Source: Trematomus loennbergii (Eukaryota; Chordata; Actinopteri; Perciformes; Nototheniidae). Taken from it: a stretch of DNA of 64,000 nucleotides. Position numbers and translations under genes: made by a program. Positions within the stretch are counted from its first letter, which is position 1, and each line of letters starts with the position of its first letter. The stretch lies in NCBI GenBank assembly GCA_012861695.1, contig JAAOOA010000086.1, positions 19,921,690 through 19,985,689 on the forward strand, in the 5' to 3' direction. The notes under the pieces are model-generated. The model was given only the letters and a program-made list of their open reading frames with translations. It made no database searches and was not told the DNA's origin. Shown here piece by piece: positions 13,140 to 26,312 of the stretch.

Positions 13140-15289
13140 AAGGATGCATTGCTTTAGATGAATCTAATATGTTTAAATTAAGGAAATCCTCCAGTAAACA
13201 ATAACAGTTTCCTAAAAACTACACAATCAGTGTTTAATTGCTTAGCCTACTGTTATAGCAGTTTTTATTTAAGAAGCAGGTCTTAATCTACAAAATGCAA
13301 GAAGGAAAAAAAGACACTTTGTTTAATGGGGAATTAATGTAATTGAACACAAGACAAATGAAGGATGTCACGATGCCCAAATCACGTCACCGTTTTGGTT
13401 TAACATTTTAAAATGTCTGCTGAATAACATTTTGACAGCACTTTTTCAGCTATTTAGCATACTCAAACTCTGAAAAGTACATTTGATAACCACCCACACA
13501 GCAAGGTTAAATGTATTGCCTTCATGTTAGAAAGCATGCTAGATGCATTCCTCGACGGAGGAACCCGATAATGGAGGGGAAATGTATGATTTAAGCAGTC
13601 CAGCTAATGCATTAGAAAGCTGTTAAAAGCATTGATTCTCAAGAGTGTGCCACATGAATACACATTTTTCCACATGGCTGTCAATCAGCCGTTGAGTGTG
13701 TTCAAATACTTATTCTGCAAATGAAAAAACATTTCCAAATGTAATTTTATTATTCATGTGCATAATGCTGAATTTCTGTGAGCACGAGCAGTTGCACTCA
13801 AGGAGCACACTACACTCATACTGAAGATACAGCTATAGATACATTTTAAAAGCTAGTGCAGAAATGTTATTAGGAGGATGGCACATTTCAAGTTATCCTT
13901 TACATTAAGACAAGGTCAAAATTCGGCTGAGTCTTGAGACAAGAAGGCTATCTTGAGACAAGAAGGCTATTAAACAAATAGATTTATGACCATCCTTTTC
14001 GGCATAACAACCAGGCTGCAAAGTTTATTGCATTCTGCATAGTGTACAATAAAACAGCAAATGGTGTGTCGCTTAAAATGTTGTAGAAGCATCGGATTTT
14101 GGGACAGCATTCTCAGCTTTCTTTTGGTAAAGGATGGTCTTGTGTACCCTATGCTAAAGGATAAACAAAAGGATGCATTGTAGCATCTTTCCTGAGCATT
14201 TAGACCAGCTCCAACCATGGCTATCATTTATATACTTAATTTCACTCCGTTAGAACACCTTACTTAGCAAAAAAGACTAATCGACCGCAGCCGAGGTCCA
14301 ATATGTATGGGTAATTAAAAGATCTATCTGATGGGTATTGCCACTGTTGGCTTTCTTTAAAGGTTGCTCTTAAACGTAGTACACAGAAAGCTGTTTTATG
14401 GATTGTTTGACCCTCTCCTGAATAACATAATAATAACTTCCTTTATGTCACAGCTTATTGTCTGGAAACCCTTCTACCCTTCGTAATTGACTTAGTACTT
14501 TAAAATAATGACAACTTATACGCCCCTCACTAGTGCCTTACGAGTGGCACTGATAACACTGCTTTTTACAAACAGGAATTATTAGCAGAAATACATCTCT
14601 GTCAAACAAACAGTTTGCCATGTTTGTTCCTGCTCATATGCACTCTCTTGATGTGTGTATCTGTGTGAGTATGTTATGTGGCTGCATGTGTTTTAAACAC
14701 ACTCTTTAGCCTAACATTACTATTGATTTAACCAAGCTGTACAGCATCCCATTCTGTTTGTTATCAATTTGCTTTGTGAAAAAGCCAAATCTATTTCTCA
14801 CGACTTGCTCTCCAACCCCCTCTCGGAGTCTGTCGGCACCGGAGGGGATTGAAGCAGAGCATCTCTGAAGTCGCTACACTGTCAATTCCCACTGTTTCTA
14901 CCACAAAAGAGAGGCAGCACATACACATGTCCAATGTGTCAAAGTCATACGTAGGATTGTGCTTCGCTTTTAGGAGATTGTGATGGGTTTTTTGTTCTTC
15001 TTAGAAACAGAACAAGCTGTATTTTGTTTGAGTAAAGCTCTGTCCTAAATAGGAAAAAGGCTGATTCTTCTGTTGATCATAAGAGGGTACTTGGAGGAAT
15101 AAGAATATTCTAAAACTGTGAACATCGGAGTTAATAATGTTTGGAAAAAGCATGGGGGTCTAAACCCCGAAAGATTTGCAACTACAGAAAGCTGTTTGGA
15201 ATACACCTAAAGAAATACAAAGGCTGCTCATATAAGTAATGGTGTTTTACAAATAAATAAATTCTGCTTCCAACTGACTATTCGAGAGT
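13140..15289. other. Intergenic, no gene seen
   Basis: AT-rich non-coding DNA. The one structure noted is a short direct repeat near 13930-13970, where CTTGAGACAAGAAGGCTAT occurs twice in tandem. Confidence 0.5.
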
Positions 15290-15600
15290 TTTAGTGCAGC
15301 TAGTAAGAACGTTTTCCGACGAGGTGGAGGGAACAGACGTTGATCTGTAGATCTGAGGGACCAAGCTGTTCTGTATGAGGATAGATTTTCTGAAATATAC
15401 CTCGAGGTGAGATCATACAGGGTTTTAAATACAAACAGAGAAATCTTGTAGGGAATTCGATAGAGAACGGGAGCCAGTGCAAAGAAGCCTGTACAGGCAT
15501 AATATGTTTCCTGATTCTTTTTAAGGTTTGTTTAGGAGTCTGGCAGCGTACCAGTTGTTGCCTGGCTGAAACCAAACTAAAGGAAGTTGCAATGATCGAC
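15290..15600 (-). mobile_element. Degenerate non-LTR retrotransposon tail
   Basis: The minus strand contains a decayed version of the C-terminal segment that follows the reverse transcriptase in many fish LINEs, visible as QASLHWLPF followed by YLKPCMISPRGIFQKIYP and QLGPSDLQINV. Compared with the family pattern (LHWLPV, FK.LLL.FKALHGLAP, Y.P...LRSS) it is heavily mutated. Boundaries are approximate. Confidence 0.5.
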
Positions 15601-15656
15601 CCTTGAGGATATTAGAGCATGGATACGTTGTTCTAAATCTTGAGATGATAATGAGG

Positions 15657-16200
15657 TCCTTATCTTGGATTTATTTAGCCTTTATTTATACAGGTGTAAA
15701 ATCTCATTGAGACACAAGGTCTCATTTTCAAGAGAGACCTGTCAGTGGTAACACTACCACACAAAGTTACAGACAGACAGGACACTAAACACAGAGGCAA
15801 CACTAAAATACAACACCGTAAAAAAAGTAGTCATTGAAATCCATATACAGTAGTCAGATATACCAGGTGCACCCACAGATGATTTCTCCAGCTTTTTTAA
15901 AATTTGTTTAAAATCCGTGATGGGTATCAAACTGTCAGCTTAAGTTCCTGCTGAAGTGTGTTCCAGGTCGAGGGGGCAGAGTATGATATGGCTTTTTTCC
16001 CAAGCACCGTGCGTACTGAGGGGACGGACAGAGTGATGTCATTTTGAGATCGTAGGCTATAGCTGTACTGTTTGTGTGATATGTAAGTGGATATGTAGAG
16101 GGGCAGCAGTCCAAGCATAGCGGTATAGATGAGTTTGTACCAGTGCAGTGATCTGGATGTAACTATGTGCTGGGCTGCTGGGTTAGTCAGCCCCATTGTC
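15657..16200 (-). mobile_element. Non-LTR retrotransposon 3' end with partial ORF
   Basis: The minus strand at 15927-16196 encodes a LINE C-terminal tail: LHWYKLIYTAMLGLLPLYIS, then YSLRSQNDITLSVPSVRT and GKKAISYSAPSTWNTLQ. It is followed by a non-coding 3' end (15657-15926) containing the motif CAAGGTCTCATTTTCAAGAG. The 5' part is missing. It is adjacent to, but distinct from, the tail at 15290-15600. Confidence 0.7.
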
Positions 16201-19141
16201 TATCTATTCACTTTCTTTTAGCTCTGTTTTGGGTCTCCACCACCTACCAATGGACTGGTTAGGCTATTTTACTGCCAAATGCCATGCTACGTTAACTAGC
16301 TAGCCCGCTGATCTCTACTGCCTAATGTTTTGGTCTCAGCAGTAGATTTGCAAGCCTAAAATAAGTAATTTAACCGAATCCCATGCCATTTGTTTTAGCT
16401 TTCACATCCACATGGACTAAAGTATGTTTATGAAGTTGTAAATGTTTTTGCCTTTTGGAAATCTTAAAACTTTTTTTTCTTCTCTGAGAAGTATCTGGTT
16501 TACAGTTTGATGTGATTTGTCAGTAACTATCAGTCTCTAGTAATTGTCTGTGCACCTGAGTATTTGTTACCTCTCTCTCTGTCTTTGGGGAAATTAGGGA
16601 AGTGTGTTATTTGTTTCAGTGCTAGCGGTAAATATCACTGGGGTGATTAAGTGTATCCTTGCGCAGTAATTGCCAATTTATTCTTCTGTGTTTGTGTCCT
16701 GATTCGTAGTGTCTCATCTGTCAGTCAAGCTGGGCGTGGTTTCCATGGGGATAAGGGAAGTGGAGTAGTCATTCTCTTCAACCTATGGTCAAAGTAAATC
16801 ACCTGCAGTCTCCAAAGTTGCTATGGAAAGGCAATCACCCTAAATTGTAATGTGCCAGACTAATTTGTCAGGCCTTTACCTCTTAAATTGATTGGGTTTT
16901 TCTCTCTGAGAAAACATTTCCAAGGGTAAGCAGTATAAACAGCTCAAGTGTTTTTAAAGCATGCTTGATTCTAGAAGTCAATAAAGCTCTTTTTGGTATT
17001 GGAGGGGGAACATGATTGGTTAAAAGTGAGTATGTGACTGCGAATGCGTGTTTACATACTTTATCTTCCAGCAACCTGATGCCATGGTCATTGTCGATGA
17101 ATCTGAAGTGTCGGCGTTCAGATGGGACCCGTTCCACTTGTTTCCTCTTCAGCACCCAGCTGCATGCAGAGACCCAGGTGCATCAATGCCATCCTTCTGA
17201 CGTAGCCCTACTTGCTTTCCCTCGACACCACCTGTTCAACTCAGTAACATACACACAAACACACAAACACCAAGTTCCCTCAGGTAGTATTTAGATTAAG
17301 ACACAGGTCACTTGATATGAACTGGTCAGCAACAGTGTAGATGCTGATCCAGTTTGACTTGTCGTCCTCACAGTGGAAATATTTGAGTGGGAGTAAATTC
17401 TAATTTTTCTCTGTTCTTCGTTAAAGACATTAGAAAGTGGGCCGCCAATGGAGAAAACATGACCTGCTTCATCTCCATTTACTGCGAGGATTAAATCAGC
17501 TCTCATCACTGCTGATCTACCGTGATAAATGGGATTAATCAATTGAAGACAGTACATCGCTCTGTAAATGAAAAAAGGACGCTCATCACTGAACACATAG
17601 ATTTATGGTTCCGGTGTTATTTTGGTGACATGGTGAGTGGGCGGCTTTCTTTCAGCAAGAGAACATCAATCACACAAACCTCAGATGTGTAAAATGACCG
17701 GTTTTTGGAATGTGTATTAAGAGAGAAATACAAAGCGTTGCTAAATAAAATTTAATCAATAAAATATAGGTTAGTTTGATATCAAATATGAAATACATGT
17801 TTCTTTATTGAACCGTGTATAACCTTTTATAGATACAGTTTAGTAATTTAATTAATTAAGCCTGAAAATTAAAAGGTTTGAAAGAAGATTTACAAAAACA
17901 CAGATGTTTTATCTTTGTTTTTATTTTGGCTGATTAGACCTCTGCTTAGGTTGAAGGTAAGTGGAGCTAATATATGAGGTCACCAATCTACACAGTAATA
18001 ACAATGATAAAGGTTTAATTAACCCTGCACTTTTACAGGTGCAAAAATAAGATTCTGTAAGATGTCAATCAATTGCAGTCAAGCCCACAGTCCTGGAAAG
18101 AGGTCCAATCAGGCAGGTTAACTGGAAACATCTGTGTGTTTTGGTTAGCAATCAGGGAAGCTAATACCATGATGAAGACTTGTAGCTTTAAAGCGTTTTG
18201 GTCAACCATGTATCAATGATTGATATTTAACGTACAATCAGGGTAATCACATGCTTTACAGAAGGCTAACCAAACTATAAACTTTCAACAAAAGTAAATG
18301 TTTTTTAATTCTTACATGACTACTAATTTTGGTGGTTCACTGTGACCTTACATCTGTCTATCACTAATGACTCAAGGATTAACTGTTTAAAATTTGGTGA
18401 ACAAAGATCAAGGTAACTGACCCCACAGAAACTGATTTGGCCAAAACGTAAGAATTCATATACAAAATATGAAAAGTTCACACAAATGTCTAATAGGTTA
18501 TAGTGATTACATGTTGGATGTAAACTGACAGGCAAGCTGAGGAATACTACAGCAAGACAGTAATTATATAGTTTTTTTACATTCAAATGTTATTTGTAAT
18601 CCTTAATATCATATGCTTACTGTTTATCTCACAGACACACATGTGAGTTTAAGCATGTATTTCTGCAGCTTACAAGGAAGCCAACATGTATAAACATTAC
18701 ACATGATAAGATCTCCACATGAAGCTTTACATCCATATGTGATAAATCCACCATTATTTCACCTTGTATCTGAAAGTATTTAGGCTCTGTCAAACTGTAT
18801 TGTCTTAGAAATGTTCATGGATAACTGTGTCACGCATCTGAATACGAACCAGTGAAGCTCCACACACATGGGATCAATATGTTGTCAGTTGATTATTCAG
18901 TTGTGAGATGGGATTTAATCACGACTGTTACTCATGGTGGTTTTATGCCCTGTGTCACGACACTGACAAAGACAGACACTTCACTGCAAAAGAAAATAGT
19001 TAAAACAAACAAAATGCCCTTAAGATTTAGAGAAAAAAACGTAATGTTACAGATCAGAAGATGTGTATGATTTATGTTAAGGTTAATATTGTCCAGTATT
19101 TAATGACGATTTCACAAATGGACTTTGAGGAGAGTTGCATT
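16201..19141. other. Intergenic, no gene seen
   Basis: Non-coding AT-rich DNA between the LINE fragments and the candidate last exon of fam221a. Open frames on both strands lack recognisable domains. Confidence 0.5.
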
Positions 19142-21968
19142 TCAATGTTTGTTGGTCTCTCTCTTACAGTCAATAGTGCCGGATGCTTCTGTAGACGTTT
19201 TTTTCATCCTTGAAGCAGCGCAGCTCTGCTGGCAGCCATCTTCTCTTTCTGAATCTGAAAACCATACAGCATAGATTATGGAAATTGTGTGATGAGTACC
19301 AGCAGCGGATGATGTGTACCTCACAGGTATGACATTTATTTAAAAGACATGTTTTGTGTATTTACGGTACCAAGATCTGAAGGAAATATGTTGTTTAAGG
19401 TAAAAGATAGTATTTAATCTGCAGTGCCTGATGAATATAAAAATGTATCAACCATCCCAATTATTGATAAAATCATACATTGCATTATAACTTTAACATG
19501 AGATTTTAATCTCTTAGGTCCACTGTGTGAGGTAAGTAGATGTAAACATTGTGGAGTAATAAGTCAAAAGCTAATTCTATCAAGCATAACAACATATTAC
19601 ATTATTAATAACATTTACAAAGTTTTCAGATAAAAGTTACCTCTCAAAAGGTTGTCTATAACTTCCAAGCTTAACTCAGCATGCCAAACAGCCATTGATT
19701 ACACGGTTAAATCATACTAAATGTTCTCCTTACATCTACATTCACGTGATAGGGAGCTTTGTGTGATTCCTTGTACTGAAGATACGTCAAAAATAAAGAA
19801 AATCTTAATTAATCTCACAACATGAAAGGCATGAATTGTTGCGTCCCCCACAGATACTGTAGAAATGTAACGGGAATGCTATACACTTTTGACCTGAACA
19901 GATCTCGACTCTGCAGACTTCAACACTGATAATGTGCTGCTCTTTGCTGCCCTCACATGACTCTTAAAGGAACTTTATTTACAGTTAATACAATCCATCA
20001 ATCAAATCTCCATAATGCTCTAACATTTAAGCAAAGGCTGGATTACCAAAACACTGACTCCACTGACAACAAATAAAAGGAATGTCAAAAATGACTGCTA
20101 TCTGTCTAGCTATAGGGCATATCGTCACTACAAATGCATGGAATGTTGTTCCAGACTAACCAAGGAGCAAAGAGTAGAGACGTCTCACAAAGTAAGCATA
20201 CTCATACACAAGTTTACAAATGGATCGATGGATTTACATTGCACATCAAATTAATACATATACCGGTAGGCTTTCTACCTGAGCCACTGGCTTCCAAAGC
20301 GAGGTAACCATCCAATAAGGAGCTGAACCCTGTTAGCCCCCCCATGGCAGCATAAGGGACATCCTTGCCTATTGGCTGACCACGAGCCTCCCTCTCTAGT
20401 TTTGTCTCAACCTGCAAAAAGGGATTTGAGTTCAACGTGTAAAACTTTATGTCTGTGGACAAATTATTGACACTATTGAAATATATACCTAGCATTTTTT
20501 TGTAGGTGTTACTGATGCCAACTCTACTCACTAGGGTCTGATGGGCAGGACTAGGCTGGCCACACCCACAGGTGTATGAGCTGTTGAACCCAGAACAGGA
20601 ACTACCTGAAAAACATTTTTGACAGATGCTTAAAGGTAACTGGGCTGGAATGAAACAGCTTCTGTCTTCAAATGTTGATTTTAAACTCACATTTCTTGCA
20701 AAAATTGTCAGAAGCTTCACTGTGATCCTGAGGAAAGTGTTTACACCTGCAGCGGACAGGATTTGGCCCAATCTGAGGAACATACTGGTAAGCAGAACAA
20801 CGACATCCTCTGACCTGGCATGGCAGGGCCAGGGGTCGCTCAGAGGGAACCACCTCAAAGTCGGTCATATGTTGCTTGTACCTGGAAAAAAATGATATTA
20901 TTCACAAATTTCTTTATTTATATTTGCCTTTATGTGCAGTCGGGGGAAGGCCGTTTGATTTCTTGTGTAATGTATTACCTATGTGTGCAGAAGCACTGAG
21001 TCTCAGGACCAATTTGTTTGCAGTCGATACCTCCTGGAACCCCAAAGCTCACATACAGCCTGTTATTCAGCCGTTGAGGGAGCACTTTCCTCTTGTACTC
21101 CTCATATTCCTCTGGAGTGAACAGTCTCCCTCCATCATCGTCACCTACAATCCTTGAAGAGACAGTTAAAACAGTTAAGACTCTGGTTTATAACCAGTGT
21201 TGGAAGAAGTACTCAGATTCTTTACTTAAGTACAAATGCTATGGTCTAAAAATACTCCACAAGTCAAAGTCCTGATTTCAAAACTTTACTTCACTTAAAG
21301 TACAAAAGTAATAGCATCAAAATGTACTTAAAGCACCAAAGGTAAAAGTACTCATTCTAAACAATGACCCAATTCAGAATCATATTATATATTATAAGTA
21401 TTATCAGCTGAATGTACTTGTTAGTATCAAACATGAAAGTGATTGTTATGCAGAATGGATCATTTCATATTATTACATTTGTATTATTAATGATATTACC
21501 CTGTTTTTATACATGTAAATGCATTTTAATATTGTAGTTTGTCGATGTGCCACATTTTTATAAAGTAAATGTGAGTGTAGAATTATACAAAGTTAAGATC
21601 TTAAGTGTAGCAGAGTAGAAGTATAGAGTAGCTGTATATGGAAATACTCAAGTAAAGTACAAATATGTCAAAATAGTACTTAAGTCCAGTATCTAGAACA
21701 TATACTTTCCACCACTGCTGATAACTTACAATTACAATGAGCTGACCTGCCTACAACAAAGGCTCATATTGTTATCTTAACATTTTAATTGTTCTTTATC
21801 TGTAGCAAGTAGCATTAGGTGTGTCATGCTATCAGTTTGCAGTATGAAACCCCTGTAAAGATTAGTCAGGAACAAAAGCATTCAGTGTAACGTTAAGACT
21901 AACCTCCTGTACTCACAGTAGTCTTCCACTGCTTGTAAACCTGATTCATCGACAGAAATTCTCTCCAT
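19142..21968 (-). CDS. fam221a: FAM221A family protein
   Basis: Minus-strand exons are 21904-21968 (ATG, start MERISVDESG), 20979-21152, 20691-20881, 20532-20605, 20279-20411 and a less certain last exon 19142-19254. The first five have GT-AG junctions and consistent phases and follow human FAM221A in order: EYRRIVGDDDGGRLFTPEEY, then TQCFCTHRYKQH, LPCQVRGCRC, RCRCKHFPQDH, CSGFNSSYTCGCGQPSPAH and GKDVPYAAMGGLTGFSSLL. The clustered Cys and His pairs suggest metal binding, which is inference; no molecular function is established to my knowledge. The last exon keeps phase and adds 37 codons ending KRETNKH, but I do not recognise that tail. Without splicing, exon 5 would instead read on to a stop near 20214. 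Intron 1 holds an hAT-like element. Confidence 0.85.
21195..21717. mobile_element. hAT-like miniature transposon in fam221a intron 1
   Basis: It begins CAGTGTTGGAAGAAGTACTC and ends CTTTCCACCACTG, so the ends are imperfect inverted repeats with the CAGTGGTG-type terminus of hAT elements. The interior is rich in ACTTAAGTAC-like words, as in Tol2 and related fish elements. Candidate 8-bp target duplications are TTTATAAC (left) and CTGATAAC (right), partly matching. There is no transposase. Confidence 0.75.
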
Positions 21969-22587
21969 TGTCAAAAATGATAGCTTTGGATTTAAGTCTG
22001 GCACAGCAACAACTACTGTTTACTACATTAGTTGCCATGGAAATGTCTGTAGGTGTCCCTCTAACGGTCTCAAAGTGAATTGCAACACAGACACACAACA
22101 AGGATAGAGAGAAGCAGAGAACAGAAGAAAAGTCCATACCTATATATTACTTAATTAGAAGAAAGCTATCTAACTTTAATAAGATATGTGTAACTTAGCT
22201 AACATACTGAAAGCCATACTTCTACAAACTTCACTAGCTAATGTGTATTGGGCACTAACTATATGACCTGCCCTTTTTGTATTCAAGGACTTTTATTCAG
22301 TATTCAAAAATCAGTAATAAAATAGTTAAAAGATATTAAATATGTGTTAAATACAGACGCTTTGATTGCCTTTTTGTAAAAAAAAAAACCTGTTAAGTGC
22401 TACTATTTTGTCTTAATTCTTTGTAAAAATGTTCAATTGGGTTTGGAGTCAGCCATTCTCTTTTTATGAATAAAACAGATTAAGTTTAGTTTAACAGTTT
22501 ACCTGTCCAATACTTTTCGTTTCTACGTATTTTTTGCTTTCCTCATCTTGGATTAAATACAGAGCGAACAAGCAGTAACAAAAACAA

Positions 22588-22607
22588 AACTACATTTCCC
22601 ATAATGC
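22588..22607 (+). promoter_or_regulatory. ZNF143/THAP11-type motif between fam221a and ccdc126
   Basis: AACTACATTTCCCATAATGC closely matches the long ZNF143 (SBS) motif ACTACAATTCCCAGCATGC as I know it. It lies between the fam221a start codon (21968, minus) and the inferred first exon of ccdc126 (about 22.7 kb, plus), where a shared promoter is expected. Confidence 0.65.
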
Positions 22608-22689
22608 CGTAGAAATGACGCAGGCCGTAAACGGTCGGGGGATCCATGACAGTCTGCACAGTCGCATGCTTAAAATTCTAGCTACCGAC

Positions 22690-22923
22690 TTTTGCTTGCT
22701 AGGACCTCGTCGTTTTCGGGACAGTAAGAGAAGCCGAAATGACTGACAGTGTGAGCGGACACCTCAACATGAAGCTCGGCAGCTAACCTTATTACCGGAG
22801 ACAGATATTCCTCCAGATATTTCCCCCAGCGACAACAACGACAGTCTAGGATTGCCAAACAACAAGCATCATTCAGTGTCAGCCAGAGGAAGCAGCTGGA
22901 GCTCCTGGTCATTCCTGCTAAAG
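22690..22923 (+). other. ccdc126: Putative non-coding exon 1 of ccdc126
   Basis: A locally CpG-rich stretch ends at a plausible donor (CTAAAG, then GTAGCT at 22924). The first coding exon of ccdc126 lies 4 kb downstream behind an acceptor. The start is not determined by the sequence, and both boundaries are inferred. Confidence 0.4.
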
Positions 22924-23183
22924 GTAGCTTCTCAGACAACGCACTGGGGTATAATCGATTTTTGGTGCAATTTGCGAATAATACTTAGCCTTTCGGTTGA
23001 GTTTAAGCGTTGCGACCTAATATGTCGAGCTAAAATGAGAGTGGAGTCTGCAATAGCTTCAACTTAGCATGAGATGCTGCTCCATTTTTTTTTTAAACTA
23101 TGGTAGGTAGTAAAGCCTTGAACTGTATGCTAAAGTAGTCCCTTTGTAATTTATGTCGATTACTCTGTTAGTTTACGTTTTAA

Positions 23184-23718
23184 CAGTGGTGTAAACTAAC
23201 CAAGTACATTTACTCAAGTACTCTACTTGAGGGGAAAAGATTAGGTGATCTGCTTGAGTATTTTCATGTTATGCTACTTTGTACTCTTTGTATCTACTAC
23301 ATTTTGTAGGCAAGTATTGCACTTCTTTCTTCACTACATTTAATTTACAGATGTAGTTACTTTGCAGATTTAGATTATTAATACAAAATATAAATTAACT
23401 AATACATTATTATATGTTTTACCCAGTAGTATGCAAAGTAAATTAAACAAACCCCACCTTTGTTAAGTGCATAATTGAAGTGATGAACACATTAATGCAT
23501 CACTAACTATAATTCAATAATTTAAAAGATATGGTGCTTAAATGGGCCATCCTGCTAACGAGTACTTTTACTTTTGGTACTTTAAGTATATTTTGATGCA
23601 TGTTTTTTACTTAAGTACTGTTTTAAATGCATTACTTTTATTTGTAACTGAGTATTTTTACACTGTAGTATTGTTACTTTTACTTAAGTTAACAATCCGA
23701 GTACTTCTTCCATCTCTG
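23184..23718. mobile_element. hAT-like miniature transposon in ccdc126 intron 1
   Basis: Starts CAGTGGTGTAAACTAAC and ends GTACTTCTTCCATCTCTG. Its right end, reverse complemented, resembles the left end of the copy at 21195-21717, so the two copies are in opposite orientation. The interior shows the same ACTTAAGTA-rich words. It has no coding capacity. Confidence 0.75.
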
Positions 23719-23768
23719 CTTTTCACATGCATGTGCAACTTGATGTTGTGTTTTCATAATAGCAGGTT

Positions 23769-23866
23769 AGATTCAAGATTCAAAGGTTTATTGTCATAAC
23801 AAATACACAACTACTGTATTGTATGAAAGACTTGGATCACAGGTTCCTCAACAGTGCAAGGTTAAG
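23769..23866 (-). mobile_element. LINE 3'-UTR fragment
   Basis: It resembles the 3' UTR of the retrotransposon at 12387-13135: both start with a TTCAAG repeat, then TTTATT, GTCATA, a GGATCACAGGTTCCTC-type segment and AACAGTGCAA. Only the 3' terminus is present. Confidence 0.65.
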
Positions 23867-25930
23867 TAAGTCAACATTTGCCAAGTTGTCAGTCTTTGGT
23901 TTTGTACTCTGTCAAAGTTGCAGTAGCATAGCTTGCATAATATCTACATCTTCATATGTATTTCCTCCCACACCCTAACATTGTTCACTTTATTGGTTTT
24001 AGTTTATACTGATTCAATATTGCCCAGTCGGCCATCTGGTGAAAGCCACGTGACAGCTGATGTGGTAAATATTTAACCCTAGATAAGGTGTTTTGACTGA
24101 CAATGTGTGCCTTATCAGTGTGAATCCTTCCATTATGTACACTATATCTAAACAGTTCTCTAGTGGAAGTGGAACATTCATTGTCTGAAGCATTGGCCTA
24201 ACTTGTGTCTTTCCATGGAACAATGATCGTAAATAGCCTGACGGTAAAGACAGAATACCAAAACTCTTATAGATGTTATCAAGTGTCAACTGTAGGATTA
24301 AGCAAGAAATGTGTGATCTGTTGCCAGACATCCGAAGGGCACACAGAAAATAATTGTCGTTTATTTTCCCTGGGGCTGAAATAGCTCACAACTTTCTAGC
24401 ATGGCACAGAAAAATCCCTCCAGCTTGAAATATTATAATATAATAAATATGATTTGAACCTGATGCTGCATGGTCCCTATGTCTCATCCATTGGGTGTGT
24501 TGTTTCATATAATCATATAATGAAAACAGATTTCTCACTTTTCAAGTTTTAAAGAATTCAGCTGCGTACTGGGACTAGATAGTAAGTGTTGCAACACCTA
24601 AAGAGGGTTGCAGAGCTCTCTCATTATTTGTCACAATGTGTTTTGCTTCATCATCATGGCAGTTTCAACTGTTCTTTGATCATCTCTCCACACCTGGCTT
24701 TCTATTTCCTCTTTCCTCTTTTGGCTGCTTATTCACAGTAACCTGCAGGTCATTGAAATGAGATGTGTGTGTGTGTGCGGATAGATACTGGGATGCATTG
24801 CGGAACGTATTCTGTTACCTTTCTTTTCATAATTTATTCCCTCATTCACTGTCCCTTCTCTGACCTCCATAGGAAGTGACACAACCACACCCAAGAGAGG
24901 CAGAGGGGGGGATAATAAACTCGGTGGCAAAGTTGCGAAAACTGACAAATGATAGCCTAATTCCCCTGCATGTGCTCTCACAGCCTATTTGTCAGTCAAA
25001 TAACCATTGTGGAGGCCGGATTAGGGACTGAATGCCCTCTGTGCCTCTCTCTGTTGCTGTGTCTCATATCTGGAGCTGCAAAGTGGGTCCCATGAACTCT
25101 AAACTGGTAATCAGGTTTCTGGGCTACAAACAACTGCTGATGAATGTGCTGTAGAGCCCCCTGTCCCAGAGTGACAGAAAAGTATATCTTTAAAAATAAA
25201 TGATGTGGTGTCTGTTCGAAAATGTTGCATTTATCTACACAGAAATCTTCCCAGGCATTATGATAAATAACCACAATGCTCAACAGGGCTTTGAAGAAGC
25301 TACTGTAGTGCTACAGAAAAGACCCTTTGAGTAGTTTTTGGTATGTGTTAGAACATAATTATTTTCCATTTCATGACATTGCACAATGACAACTTGAAGT
25401 GGCAATCCTTAAGATTTCAGTCTTATCGAAATCATATCTACTAATGGTGAGAACAAATACTTAGTTCCCAAAATACTGTGGGCTCTGTGTGCAGACTCAA
25501 GATACGCATGATCAAATCAGACCGCGGTTCTGGTGATTTTATCTTGCGTAGCCTTCACATTGAAAGTGAAAGCAGTTGGTTACCTCCCTAGAGATTTCAA
25601 AGGTGTGTTTCCTGCTGCTCTTTAGCTAACAGCTTTATTGTGGTTGCTCATGACTGTTGTGTTAACGCCCTGCAATATAGAAAAAATACTCAAAATGACT
25701 GCGTCTCCTGTGACTACTGTACTTCCAAATAAAAGTCAAGTTGTGTTAAGCCAGTTTATTGTAAAGCTGCAGCAGAATAATATGTATTAGCAGTAGCCTA
25801 ACACAACATTTCCCCCTGGAATGTCCCCACAGTTTGTAATACTGCAAATATATAAATATTGCAATACTTTCATCAGTGGGATAAAGGCTCAGTCACAATT
25901 GTGTTGCCACATTTGGCAATAGTGATTTAA

Positions 25931-26312
25931 AGGTAGGGTAGGTAAGTTTGAGAAACCGGCTCGAGATACACTTTTTGTTATATTCCATGGAATGCTCTTA
26001 ACATCCCGATAGCAATGAATATCTTAAGTGCTTTGACAAACAATCCATAAAAAAAATGTCATCTGTGGAAGCCGTAATTCTGTAAAAAGCACGACCAATC
26101 ATTTTAGCCGGCCCGGCTAAAATAACTGGATGGCCTACCTGCCTGTCAGGCTTCCATCTGTGCACAAACTTATCTCGTGCCCTCATTGGTCATGTGCGCG
26201 TTCGTGTGTGTTGGAGGAGGGGCTCTATAAGGAAGTGGCAGATTTTCTCCGGTTGTGTATTTTCAAATTCTAGCGATATTGAGCCGGTTTCTCAAACTTA
26301 CCTACCCTACCT
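25931..26312. mobile_element. TTAA-flanked MITE, copy 1
   Basis: It opens AGGTAGGGTAGGTAAGTTTG and closes with the exact reverse complement CAAACTTACCTACCCTACCT. The inverted repeats extend inward to the AGAAACCGGCTC block. TTAA occurs immediately on both sides (25927-25930 and 26313-26316), the target duplication expected of piggyBac-type insertion. There is no transposase. A second copy in the same orientation is at 57075-57454. Confidence 0.85.

Noticed and set aside
13930..13970. Short direct repeats as a possible CRISPR or satellite
   Set aside because: Only two units with no spacer pattern; a simple local duplication in eukaryotic DNA.
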